Assembly: GCF_001445655.1 (NCBI RefSeq)
Contig: NZ_LNBE01000004.1
Location: 1,736,001 to 1,800,000 of the forward strand
Source of the DNA: Streptomyces roseifaciens
Lineage (GTDB): Bacteria; Actinomycetota; Actinomycetes; Streptomycetales; Streptomycetaceae
DNA length: 64,000 nt
Direction: 5' to 3'
The position numbers and the translations under genes are program-made. Each line of letters opens with the position of its first letter. The stretch's first letter is position 1. Under the pieces are notes generated by a model. That model had not been told where the DNA came from. It was given only the letters and a program-made list of their open reading frames with translations, and did not search any database. Below are positions 7,926 to 15,774 of this stretch, in pieces.

Positions 7926-8000
7926 GATGCGAAGATCTCGAAACGCAGGCGTGCCCGCCTCTGACCAGGCGGCACCGGTACACCAGAAACGAGGAACGCG

Positions 8001-8279
8001 ATGGACACCGCCATCGAGCCGACGGCCGGCCAGAACGAGCGCCGCCCCGTCCAGGTCACGGTCACCGTGAACAACCAGCCCGTGATCCTGCCCAGCCGTG
8101 AGCTCACTGGCCTGGAGATCAAGCAGGCAGCGATCGCCCAGGGCGTACCGATCGACACCGGCTTCCAGCTGTCGGTCAAGCGGGGGAACGGGCGCTACGA
8201 GGTCGTCGACGACGACGAGCAGATCCGGGTCCACCCGAACCAGGAGTTCCTGGCTGTGCCCCCGGACGACAACTCGTGA
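8001..8279 (+). CDS. Ubiquitin-like (multiubiquitin-type beta-grasp) protein
   Basis: 92 residues: a short disordered N-terminus, then one beta-grasp domain from about residue 17 (VQVTVTVNNQPVILPSRELT) through GLEIKQAAIAQGVPIDTGFQ to IRVHPNQEFLAVPPDDNS. Pattern and length fit the prokaryotic multiubiquitin (MUB) domain, here as a single copy. Unlike ubiquitin or ThiS it does not end in Gly-Gly, and there are no glycines in the last 20 residues. It is the first gene of a coupled operon: the next gene starts at a GTG inside GTGA. Role expected: the modifier, activated by the E1 domain downstream. Whether it is conjugated without a glycine tail is unclear. Confidence 0.75.
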   Translation: MDTAIEPTAGQNERRPVQVTVTVNNQPVILPSRELTGLEIKQAAIAQGVPIDTGFQLSVKRGNGRYEVVDDDEQIRVHPNQEFLAVPPDDNS

Positions 8280-8662
8280 ACACCCTCGCTTCGGCAATCA
8301 CCGAAGCCGTCGAGGCCGTCCGGGCCCAGTTCACCGGTCACCCGGTCGAGGTGGTTCCGGACGGCACTGGTGGTGTGTTCGTCACCGTCGAAGACGTGTC
8401 GGTCGGCCCCTCCTACGCTCCGGCTGTCACCTGGCTCGGGTTCCAGATCAGCGCCGCCTACCCGGACGCCGACGTCTACCCCCACTACGTCGGGCCGCTT
8501 TCCCGTACGGACGGGCAGTCCCATGGACCGGCAGTCCAGTCGACGGGCTGGCGCGGCCAGCCCGCACTGCAGATCTCCCGCCGTTCCAACCGTCGAGACG
8601 CGATCGTCGACAGCGCGGCACTCAAGGCCGAAAGGATCCGCCGGTGGCTCGCCGACCAGTGA
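8276..8662 (+). CDS. E2-like (prokaryotic UBC-fold) protein lacking cysteine
   Basis: 128 residues. The central segment FQISAAYPDADVYPHYVGPL and the end LKAERIRRWLADQ fit the prokaryotic E2-like families found beside MUB genes: the YPxxxV...P run resembles the region before the E2 active site. The protein contains no cysteine anywhere, so it cannot form an E2 thioester. In its place the sequence reads SHGPAVQSTGWRGQPALQIS. It is coupled on both sides (GTGA overlaps). It may be a non-catalytic scaffold or use another residue. Assignment rests on context and weak pattern, so alternatives such as a distinct partner of the E1 remain open. Confidence 0.6.
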   Translation: MNTLASAITEAVEAVRAQFTGHPVEVVPDGTGGVFVTVEDVSVGPSYAPAVTWLGFQISAAYPDADVYPHYVGPLSRTDGQSHGPAVQSTGWRGQPALQISRRSNRRDAIVDSAALKAERIRRWLADQ

Positions 8663-10023
8663 ACCCGCCCGCCGAGGGATGGAGTCTGACCATCCCCCAC
8701 CGCCTCTGGACGGAGCTGTCCGCGCATCTGTTCCCGTCCGGCGGTGGGGCCGTGCTGCTGGCCGGCCATGCCGAAGGGGCGCGGGGCCCGCGGCTGCTGG
8801 CCTATGACCTGATCACGGCCACCAATGACACCGACTACATCCCCGGCGAGTACGGCCACCGCGCTCTCGCCCCATCGTTTGTCCGGGATGCGGCAGTCCG
8901 TGCCCGTGACGAATCTGCGGCCTACCTTGCGGTCCATGCCCATGGGGGGCTGGATCGGGTTCGCTTCTCCTCCGTCGACACCGCGAGCCATGAGCGTGGG
9001 TATCCGGCCCTGCGGCAGATCACCGGACAGACGGTCGGTGGGCTCGTCCTTACCCCACACGCCGCTGCGGGGGACCTCTGGCTTGCCGACGGCAGCCGCA
9101 CACCCTTGGCCGAGACCGTGATCCCGGGAGGCAATCTGCTGCGCCTCCGCCCCTGTCCGGCCACTGCAACACCCGCCGGGCCGGACCACGATCGGCAGGC
9201 CCGGCTCCTGGGCGACGTCGGGCAGGAGACGCTGAACCGGCTCCGAGTTGCGGTCGTCGGCCTGGGCGGTGTCGGCAGCATCCTCGTCGAAGAACTTGCC
9301 CGCCTGGGGGTCGGCACGCTCGTCCTCATCGACGACGACACCATCGAGGCCACCAACCTGCCTCGCCTCGTAGCTGCAGGAAAGGACGACATCGGCCTGC
9401 TCAAGACCGACCTCGCGGCCCGGAACGCGCAGCGCGCCAATCCCCGCATTCGTCTGATTCCCAAGGCCACACGCGTGGAGCACCCTGAGGCCCTCAAGGA
9501 GCTGGCGCTCTGCGACTGGATCTTCCTCGCCGCCGACAGCGCATCCGCCCGCCACTGGGTCAACGCCACCGTCCAGCAGTTCCTCATCCCAGCCGTCCAA
9601 GTAGGCGTCAAGATCCCCGTCGATTCCGCCGGCTACGTCGGCCAGATCCACACCGCCACCCGCATCATGCTCCCCGGCGACGGTTGCCTGTGGTGCAATC
9701 GGCTCATCGACTCCACTCAGCTCGCGATCGACATGCACCCCAAAGCCGAACGGGACGCCGCCCGCTACGTCCCGGGTGTCCCGGCGCCCAGCGTCATCAC
9801 ACTCAACACCCTCGCAGCTGCCGAGGCACTCAACCACTTCGTCCTGGCCGCCACCGGCCTGCATGATGACGACCACGATCATGCCGCCGTCATTCATCGC
9901 CCCCGTACTCGCCAGCGCGATCTGCAAGACCCCCGCCAGGACGCGAACTGTCGGTGGTGCACTCCGGCTGGCCGCCTCGGCCGTGGTGACAGCGGGAGCG
10001 TCGTGCAGACGGCCACCCTCTAA
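8659..10023 (+). CDS. JAB deubiquitinase-like / ThiF-E1 fusion protein
   Basis: 454 residues; GTG start in a GTGA overlap. Residues 1-165 form a JAB/JAMM metalloprotease: HAH at 93-95 and SSVD ending at Asp107 give the HxH...SxxD zinc motif; the usual upstream Glu is not evident (FPSGGGAVLLAG). Residues 180-454 form a ThiF/E1 adenylyltransferase: GLGGVG at 201-206, the LIDDDTIEATNLPR strand-turn with Asp, Asn and Arg, Lys249, and Asp293. CLWC (343-346) and CRWC (431-434) form the structural zinc site. An obvious separate catalytic Cys is not seen. Expected role: adenylate the Ubl and possibly remove it. The stop codon touches the element-end repeat. Confidence 0.85.
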   Translation: MNPPAEGWSLTIPHRLWTELSAHLFPSGGGAVLLAGHAEGARGPRLLAYDLITATNDTDYIPGEYGHRALAPSFVRDAAVRARDESAAYLAVHAHGGLDRVRFSSVDTASHERGYPALRQITGQTVGGLVLTPHAAAGDLWLADGSRTPLAETVIPGGNLLRLRPCPATATPAGPDHDRQARLLGDVGQETLNRLRVAVVGLGGVGSILVEELARLGVGTLVLIDDDTIEATNLPRLVAAGKDDIGLLKTDLAARNAQRANPRIRLIPKATRVEHPEALKELALCDWIFLAADSASARHWVNATVQQFLIPAVQVGVKIPVDSAGYVGQIHTATRIMLPGDGCLWCNRLIDSTQLAIDMHPKAERDAARYVPGVPAPSVITLNTLAAAEALNHFVLAATGLHDDDHDHAAVIHRPRTRQRDLQDPRQDANCRWCTPAGRLGRGDSGSVVQTATL

Positions 10024-10130
10024 CCAAATGTTCGTACGGGGGTCAGGGGCGTCCTGACCTGCGGCGCAGCGTTCGGTGCGGCCCCGCACGGACGGGCCCG
10101 CACGGACGCGAATGAGACCAGAACTGAGCC
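10022..10130 (+). repeat. Orphan element end (copy D), core lost
   Basis: CCAAATGTTCGTACGG, GGCGTCCTGACCTGCGGCG and ATGAGACCAGAACTGAGCC match the right arm of copy B, but the tRNA-Ser half is missing and the repeat joins directly to the stop of the E1 gene. It shows that an att-bearing end once lay here and that 6.0-10.0 kb is a discrete block. Confidence 0.7.
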
Positions 10131-10147
10131 TAGGGAACCGCGGCCGA

Positions 10148-10810
10148 TCAGGGACTGAGGTCTACGCTGAGGCAGTCGTTCGAGTCCACTGCCATCCCGG
10201 TCGGGGTGTAGGCGATGACACCGTGCTCGGTCCCGGCCAGTGCCCGCATCGCCGTGCAGCGTTGGCCGGCGTCGCCGCTGGTGTACTTGATCACTACTGA
10301 GTCCCTGCGGTCGGCTGGGTCTTCTTCATCAGGGTTGCCGGGCAGGATGTAGGCCGCCTCGACGTCCTGGACGCGCTTCACCCATGCGGGCACTCCGGCA
10401 CCGTAGCTGGGGGACACACGTGGGGTGGGTGTGCCACCGGCCTGTGGTGTCGCCGCAGTCGTTGGCGAAACCGCTGAGGGGCTCCTCGGTGCTGGAGGTA
10501 CCGCCGACACGTGCGGCGTCGCCGAAGCGGCCTCGTCCGGGTCGTTGCCACCGGAGTCAATAAGGAATGCCAAGGCGATGACGGCTATGAGTCCGGCACC
10601 GGCGAACAGGCCAGCCCGCGAGAGTGGTGGCCGCGCAGCAGCAGGTGGCGTCAGGGAGGTCAGTCTGTCCGGAGGGATGGATAGCTCGCTTCCGGTGCTG
10701 AGCATTTGTATCTCGACGTTGCCGTCGGCCGCGTGACCAGTGACATTGGCGCGGTTCCCCAGGTACAGGACGATCGAGCCGACTGGGAAGCTCTGTGGCG
10801 CAGAAGTCAA
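10148..10810 (-). CDS. Single-pass membrane protein, hypothetical
   Basis: 220 residues. The N-terminal 45 residues look like a small beta domain (FPVGSIVLYLGNRANVTG), then a linker, one transmembrane helix (AGLFAGAGLIAVIALAFLI, near 68-86), a Pro/Ser/Thr-rich spacer to about 140, and a C-terminal extracytoplasmic domain with two cysteines (QRCTAM, NDCLSVDLSP) and PAWVKRVQDVEAAYIL. This layout suggests a sensor or envelope protein with the N-terminus inside. It lies downstream of the creatininase gene on the same strand with a 35-bp gap, so may be cotranscribed. Function unknown. Confidence 0.7.
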   Translation of the reverse strand: MTSAPQSFPVGSIVLYLGNRANVTGHAADGNVEIQMLSTGSELSIPPDRLTSLTPPAAARPPLSRAGLFAGAGLIAVIALAFLIDSGGNDPDEAASATPHVSAVPPAPRSPSAVSPTTAATPQAGGTPTPRVSPSYGAGVPAWVKRVQDVEAAYILPGNPDEEDPADRRDSVVIKYTSGDAGQRCTAMRALAGTEHGVIAYTPTGMAVDSNDCLSVDLSP

Positions 10811-10844
10811 AGCGGGACCCTTCGGTTACAGGTGATGGCTGGCT

Positions 10845-11558
10845 TCAGTCACTGAGGCCGAGGATCTCCAGGTGACCCGCGAAGCTGTCGGCCAGGCTGG
10901 CGAGTACGGCCTTGCCCTTGTCTGCTGTCGCGTGCGATGGGAAGCCGATCACACCGGTCTCGGTGTACGCGCTTGTGCCCTGAACCAGCAGGAAGGGACG
11001 GCTGCCGCCGTCATGGTCGGCATCGGCGAACCCGTCCCGCACCAGTTCGGGCGCCGCGTGGAGAAGGATGGACGTCTCGATCTCGCCGCCGTGCATGTCG
11101 GCGTGGCGGTCGGAGACGAGGTCGCCGTGGTCGCGGGCTCGGTCCCAGTCAACTCCGAGGGGGAACAGGGAGACGGCGGGCCCGTCGACGTTGGCTTCCT
11201 GGACGACGTTGGACAGGACGTAGTTTCCGCCGTGGCCGTTGACGATCACCAGCTTGTGGATGCCGGAGCGGGCGAGGGACGCTCGGATGTCGTCGATCAC
11301 GGCGTAGAGGGTTTTGGCGCTGATGCTGACGGTGCCGGGGAATGCGGCGTGCTCGTGGCTGCACGACATCGTGATCGGCGGCAGCAGGTGAACGCGGTAG
11401 GCATCGACTATCTCCTGGCTGATGATGCACGCGATGGCCGTGTCGGTGATCAGCGGGAGATGGCGGCCGTGCTGCTCGAAAGACCCGACGGGTAGGACCG
11501 CGACACGGGCTTGCTGTTCCTGGACGTCGGTGCTCGTGGCGGTCGGCAGCAAACTCAC
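10845..11558 (-). CDS. Creatininase-family amidohydrolase
   Basis: 237 residues from a GTG at 11558 that has AGAGGGAG five bases upstream; an ATG five codons earlier has no such site. Family hallmarks: LPVGSFEQHGRHLPLITDT (metal-binding Glu and His plus Asp), then IVNGHGGN, and DMHGGEIETS. These bind two divalent metals. Characterised relatives hydrolyse creatinine, or open formamide or lactam rings in pathways such as riboflavin, F420 or mycofactocin (MftE). It follows the serine hydrolase gene on the minus strand with a 42-bp gap. Substrate here is unknown, but amide hydrolysis fits a small-molecule pathway. Confidence 0.85.
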   Translation of the reverse strand: MSLLPTATSTDVQEQQARVAVLPVGSFEQHGRHLPLITDTAIACIISQEIVDAYRVHLLPPITMSCSHEHAAFPGTVSISAKTLYAVIDDIRASLARSGIHKLVIVNGHGGNYVLSNVVQEANVDGPAVSLFPLGVDWDRARDHGDLVSDRHADMHGGEIETSILLHAAPELVRDGFADADHDGGSRPFLLVQGTSAYTETGVIGFPSHATADKGKAVLASLADSFAGHLEILGLSD

Positions 11559-11600
11559 GACACTCCCTCTCATCGGGTTACAGGGCGGCGCTCCTCATGA

Positions 11601-12791
11601 TCACCCTGATCTGGTCAGCGACTTCCGGACTGCTTCGGTCAGCAAAGCCGCGCGCGCATCGTCCGAGCCGCTGATGATGTGGTTCATGACGTAGCCGAAG
11701 GCGATGCCGTGTGCGGGGTCGGCGAAGCCGAGTGAGCCGCCGCGCCCGGTGTGACCGAAGGCATTCGGGCCGGTCATGAGGTTGCCCTCCGTGGGCAGCA
11801 TGAATCCGGTGCTGAATCGGCTCGGGATCATCATGACCTGGTCCCTTCCGTTGGCCTGCTCCTGGATCGCCAAGGAGAGGCTCTCCTGGGCGAGCAGGCG
11901 CACGCCGTCGACCTTGTCGATCAGCGCGGCGTACATGCGGGCGAGTGCCCGTGCGGTGCCGATGCCGTTGGAGGACGGGAGTTCCGCGGCCTGCACCTCG
12001 GGGGAGTCGAAGTCGATCGCGGCCGGGTCGGTGACCGCGAACGCCCGGTTGCTGAAGGAGTTCGGGTCCCGCCAAGCGGCGACCTGTTCGCGGAGCTCCT
12101 CGGGGACCGACTCGGCCGGCACCGTCGTAAGGTCTACCGCCGGTCGCCGGTACACCATGCGGCTGACCCGGTCGCGCTCGCTCGCCGGCAGGCCGATGAA
12201 GAAGTCCAGTCCGAGCGGGCGCGCGATCTCGTCGGCGAAGAAGCGGCCTGGTGAGCGGCCGGAGGCCCGGCGGATCACTTCGCCGACCAGCCAGCCCCAG
12301 GTTCGGCCGTGGTACCCGTGTGCGGTGCCCGGAGTCCACTGGGGACGCTGCGCCGCCAGCGCTACTGCCATGGGCTCCCAGGACAGTGCCTCTGCCAGCG
12401 GCAGCGGTTGGTCCAGGGCGACCAGGCCGGCCTGGTGGGACAGGAGCCAGCGGACGGGGATGTCCGCCTTGCCGTTCGCCGCGAACTCCGGCCAGTACTT
12501 CGCCACCGGCGCGTCAAGGTCCAGCAGTCCGCGCTCGACCAGCATGTGCGCCGCGGTCGCGGTGGCTCCCTTGGTCGCCGAGTAGACCAGTTGCAGGGTG
12601 TCCCGTGTCCACGGACGGCCGGTCTTGGGGTCTGCGACGCCACCCCACAGGTCGACCACCGGCCGGCCGTGCCAGTAGACGCACACGGCCGCGCCGATGT
12701 CCCCGTGCTGGGTGAAGTTCTCCATGAACGCCTCGCGGACCGGCTCGAACCCGGGCGCTACCTCACCGTCGATCGTCGTCATGCCGCTCAT
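11601..12791 (-). CDS. Serine hydrolase, class C beta-lactamase / esterase family
   Basis: 396 residues, no signal peptide, so probably cytoplasmic. SATK near residue 72 (LVYSATKGATATAAHMLVE) is the SxxK nucleophile motif. Further on YHGRTWGW fits the Tyr motif region and GHTGRGGSLGFADP the KTG-like HxG motif of the EstB/DD-peptidase-like group. The family includes carboxylesterases and transesterases acting on small molecules and rarely true beta-lactamases. It lies between the 2OG oxygenase and creatininase genes on the same strand, with about 45-bp gaps on each side. Role in the operon unknown: acyl transfer or hydrolysis is likely. Confidence 0.85.
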   Translation of the reverse strand: MSGMTTIDGEVAPGFEPVREAFMENFTQHGDIGAAVCVYWHGRPVVDLWGGVADPKTGRPWTRDTLQLVYSATKGATATAAHMLVERGLLDLDAPVAKYWPEFAANGKADIPVRWLLSHQAGLVALDQPLPLAEALSWEPMAVALAAQRPQWTPGTAHGYHGRTWGWLVGEVIRRASGRSPGRFFADEIARPLGLDFFIGLPASERDRVSRMVYRRPAVDLTTVPAESVPEELREQVAAWRDPNSFSNRAFAVTDPAAIDFDSPEVQAAELPSSNGIGTARALARMYAALIDKVDGVRLLAQESLSLAIQEQANGRDQVMMIPSRFSTGFMLPTEGNLMTGPNAFGHTGRGGSLGFADPAHGIAFGYVMNHIISGSDDARAALLTEAVRKSLTRSG

Positions 12792-12836
12792 CCTGGCATC
12801 TTGGCTGCCCGCTCTGGCAGGGCAAGTGAGCTGTGC

Positions 12837-13406
12837 TCAAAGGCGTTCGGCATCGATGCGTACGACGAGGGTGACGCGTTCGCCGCTCGTGATCGGCCGT
12901 ACGCCGTGGATGTGGTCGCGGGTGGCCGGGAAGGCGACCAGGGTGCCGCAGGGCGGCTTGATCTCCTGGGCGGGGTTCTCGAAGAACAGCTCGCCGCCGC
13001 CGTAGGAGTCAGGGGTGTTGAGCCAGATCACGAGGGTGAGGTCGCCGCCGACGACGGGCTGTCCGTTGGTCCGGGCCCGCTCGCGTTCGATGTCGGTGAC
13101 CTCGTCGTGGTGGGCTACGAAGCCGACGCCGGGGCCGTAGCGGTAGACGACCGCCGGCTGGGTGGGTATCCGTTGCGGGGCGATCTCGAAGTGGCCGCGC
13201 ACGTGGGCGGCGCAGTGGGCGATGACCGCCTCCTCCAGGTGCGTCGGGATCTCGACGTACTCGCTCTTGCGCAGCGATTCGTCGATGACGCCCTGGTAGG
13301 TACGCGGGCGGGCGGTGTGGTTCTTCACGTGGTCCATCAGCGCTCCGCAGAGGCTGAGGGGGATCGCGCTCTCTACGACGAGCGGTAAGCGGCTCTTCCA
13401 AGTCAT
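12837..13406 (-). CDS. 2OG-Fe(II) oxygenase, prolyl-4-hydroxylase-like
   Basis: 189 residues starting MTWKSRL at an ATG that overlaps the stop of the CysRS gene (ATGA). Iron ligands: HHDEV (His-x-Asp) and the distal His in FPATRDHIHGVRPITSGERV, where the following Arg binds the 2OG carboxylate. The double-stranded beta-helix core is GGDLTLVIWLNT to GGGELFFENP. These enzymes hydroxylate amino-acid or peptide carbons. Tight coupling to a tRNA synthetase gene suggests the substrate is an amino acid, a peptide or an aminoacyl intermediate made by the same operon; that is inference. Confidence 0.88.
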   Translation of the reverse strand: MTWKSRLPLVVESAIPLSLCGALMDHVKNHTARPRTYQGVIDESLRKSEYVEIPTHLEEAVIAHCAAHVRGHFEIAPQRIPTQPAVVYRYGPGVGFVAHHDEVTDIERERARTNGQPVVGGDLTLVIWLNTPDSYGGGELFFENPAQEIKPPCGTLVAFPATRDHIHGVRPITSGERVTLVVRIDAERL

Positions 13407-14779
13407 GAGGTGGGCTCCTTCCACCAACGGGTGCCTTCGGGCGAGTCCTCGAGGATCACGCCCTGCTGGGTGAGCTGGTCTCGGATCGCGTCGGCCTTGG
13501 CGAACTTCTTCGCCGCACGGAGCCGGTCGCGCTCCTTCACGAGTTCGTCGACGGCGGCGTCGCTCTGGGCGGGGCCGGTGATGTCGAAGGTGCCGAAGAG
13601 GTTGTTCACGTCCTCGATCAGCCGCATAGCGGCCGGGCCGGCCGGCTCCTCCATGCGGTTCTGCTCGCGGATGTACTGGAACAGGACGGCGAGGGCGCCG
13701 GGGGTGTCGAAGTCGTCGTCCAGGCGCTCACGCATCTCCTTCCAGGCATCGGCGGCGCGTGCGGCGTTCGCCTGGCTGTCCGTGTGCGCGGGGTCGATGG
13801 TCCGGGCGAAGTTCTCGATCCGGCGGCGTGCCCCTCGGGCCTGCTCCAGCGTGGAGTCGCTCAGCTCCATGGAGGAGCGGTAGTGCTGGGAGAGGAAAGC
13901 GTGCCGCAGCGTACGGAAGTCCGTCCGGGCGAGGGCGTCGCGGATGGTGAGGAAGTTGCCGGTGCTCTTCGACATCTTCTCGCCGTCGACACGCAGCAGA
14001 CCGGTGTGCATCCAGTAGCGGGCCAGCGGCTCGATCCCGGAGGCGGCTTCCATCTGGGCCACCTCAGCCTCGTGGTGCGGGAAGATGAGGTCCACGGCCC
14101 CACCGTGCAGGTCGTACGAGGGTCCGAAGAACGTCTCCGTGATCGCGGTGTCCTCGATGTGCCACCCCGGCCGGCCCGGGCCAAGCACGGTCTCCCAGAA
14201 CGGCTCGCCGTCCTTGCGGCCCTTCCACAGCGCGAAGTCGCCCGGGTTGCGCTTCTTCGAGTTGTCGTCGATCCGCGACACCGAGTCCTCGGGCCGCAGG
14301 TCGGTGCGGCCGGAGAGCTTGCCGTACGCGGGGAACGAGGCCAGGTCGAAGTACCAGCCGTCGTCGAGCTGGTAGGCGTGGCCTCGCTCGATCAGCCGCT
14401 TGATCTGGTCCACGATCCCGTCAATGTGGTCGTGGGCCCGCGCGTGGACGTCGACGCGAGTGTTCCCCAGCGCGGCCATGTCCTCCAGGTACTGCTTCTC
14501 GAAGAGCGCCGCGATCTCCTCCGGCGGGACGCCCTCCTCCGCCGACCGCCGGATGATCTTGTCATCGACGTCGGTGATGTTCTGGAGGTACGTGACCCTG
14601 TACCCGCTCACTTCCAGGTACCGGGCGATGAAGTCGAACTGCGTGTATGTCTTCGCGTGCCCGACGTGGCTCGGGCCGTAGACGGTGGGTCCGCACACGA
14701 ACATCCGCACCTCGGCCTCCCGCTCGGGGCGGAACTCCTCCGACTGGTTGGTGAGCGTGTTGTGGACCTTGATCGACAT
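13403..14779 (-). CDS. cysS: Cysteinyl-tRNA synthetase paralogue
   Basis: 458 residues from the second of two adjacent ATGs, four bases after AGGAGG. Class I signatures: zinc Cys and HIGH-like motif in VCGPTVYGPSHVGHAKTY, the zinc/His region FPHHEAEVAQMEA, and KMSKSTGN. The C-terminal anticodon-recognition part is present (to TRWWKEPTS), which separates it from the shorter MshC ligase. It therefore looks able to charge tRNA-Cys. An extra CysRS in an accessory operon may confer resistance to a CysRS-targeting product or supply Cys-tRNA to a ligase. It is coupled to the 2OG oxygenase gene and follows the nucleotidyltransferase gene by 53 bp. Confidence 0.92.
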   Translation of the reverse strand: MSIKVHNTLTNQSEEFRPEREAEVRMFVCGPTVYGPSHVGHAKTYTQFDFIARYLEVSGYRVTYLQNITDVDDKIIRRSAEEGVPPEEIAALFEKQYLEDMAALGNTRVDVHARAHDHIDGIVDQIKRLIERGHAYQLDDGWYFDLASFPAYGKLSGRTDLRPEDSVSRIDDNSKKRNPGDFALWKGRKDGEPFWETVLGPGRPGWHIEDTAITETFFGPSYDLHGGAVDLIFPHHEAEVAQMEAASGIEPLARYWMHTGLLRVDGEKMSKSTGNFLTIRDALARTDFRTLRHAFLSQHYRSSMELSDSTLEQARGARRRIENFARTIDPAHTDSQANAARAADAWKEMRERLDDDFDTPGALAVLFQYIREQNRMEEPAGPAAMRLIEDVNNLFGTFDITGPAQSDAAVDELVKERDRLRAAKKFAKADAIRDQLTQQGVILEDSPEGTRWWKEPTS

Positions 14780-14832
14780 CATGCCTCCTGTGTAAGCGGA
14801 TCACGCAGCGTACTGAGCCCGGACATAAGCGT

Positions 14833-15762
14833 CTAACTGGAACCGCCGCGCCCGCCGAAGGGTACGAATCCCGGGGATGGCAGGGTGGCGAAAGCCGCTG
14901 CCTCGTCCCCGAGAAGGTGGTGGTTGGCCTGCTGGTAAGCCTTCCGCACGGTCGCGATCGCGCCGGTGCTCAGGTCCATCCCGGCGGACTGGCAGAACTC
15001 CCCCAGGGCTTCGCATCGCCGCTCCAGGTCGACCATCGACAGCGGGTTGCACTGCTGGGCCTCGATCAGCAGGTTCTCCTGCTCGCCGCTGATCAGGCCG
15101 AGCGCACCGAGGGAGTACAGCTTCCACTTCATGTTTGGCAGCAGCCGACCCGAGCGGGCGTACATCCAGTCCACGACCTCGTCCAGCGCCCCCGACAGGA
15201 CGAAGTGGCCCGTGGGCACGCCGACCCGCCGAGCCATGCGCAGCGGGATCTCACGCACGTCCCAGGTGATCCGGTTGTACAGCCGGTGGGTCTCGCCCTC
15301 CAGCCGTTCCAGCTGCTCCCGCGTCTTATGGGAGATCAGCGTCTCGAAGGCGTTCTCGCGGTCGAACAGCGGCTCGCCCTTGTTCCCGTAGGCGTCGCAC
15401 TTGTCGCTGTTCCACGTCGTGCGCGGGTCGGCCTCGTACTGGAAGAGGAGCTGATGGACGTTGACCTCCATGCGCCCCCAGGGCACGGGCAGGTGGAAGC
15501 TGAACTCCGGGACCCAGGCGGGGAGCCGGTCCCGGACCAGGGCGTACGTGTCCGCCGGCCGCGGCCTCCACTCGTCCTCCTTGATCGGGACGTCGAGGAC
15601 GACGGCCAGGTCGAAGTCGGAGTCCGTGCTGAACCGCGTAACGTTGCGCGGCGCGACGGCCGAGGAGGAAAGGACGTAGAGCGCCTGGACCTCGGGCATC
15701 GTCTTGAGCGTCTTGAGTAGATCGCCGGCCGCAGCGCGGGCCTGCATTTTCAGGTTTTCCAC
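14833..15762 (-). CDS. Nucleotidyltransferase-domain protein
   Basis: 309 residues; GTG start with AGGAG ten bases upstream. The Pol-beta-type catalytic site is visible near residues 30-60: LYVLSSSAV followed by TDSDFDLAVVLD, giving the paired acidic residues that bind two metals; a third acid may be in RMEVNVHQL. The rest is helical and resembles the C-terminal substrate-binding part of aminoglycoside-type nucleotidyltransferases. It adenylylates or nucleotidylates a small molecule or a protein/tRNA end. It sits 12 bp after the ATP-grasp gene in the same operon. Target unknown; a toxin-like MNT role is possible but there is no HEPN partner. Confidence 0.82.
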   Translation of the reverse strand: MENLKMQARAAAGDLLKTLKTMPEVQALYVLSSSAVAPRNVTRFSTDSDFDLAVVLDVPIKEDEWRPRPADTYALVRDRLPAWVPEFSFHLPVPWGRMEVNVHQLLFQYEADPRTTWNSDKCDAYGNKGEPLFDRENAFETLISHKTREQLERLEGETHRLYNRITWDVREIPLRMARRVGVPTGHFVLSGALDEVVDWMYARSGRLLPNMKWKLYSLGALGLISGEQENLLIEAQQCNPLSMVDLERRCEALGEFCQSAGMDLSTGAIATVRKAYQQANHHLLGDEAAAFATLPSPGFVPFGGRGGSS

Positions 15763-15774
15763 GAGAACTCCTGG

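Noticed and set aside
8485..10089. 534-codon minus-strand open frame opposite the JAB-E1 gene
   Set aside because: No start signal or motif; the plus frame has clear JAB and E1 active-site residues.
13403..14779. MshC (mycothiol ligase) instead of CysRS
   Set aside because: The C-terminal anticodon-binding part is present and the length is that of CysRS; MshC is shorter.
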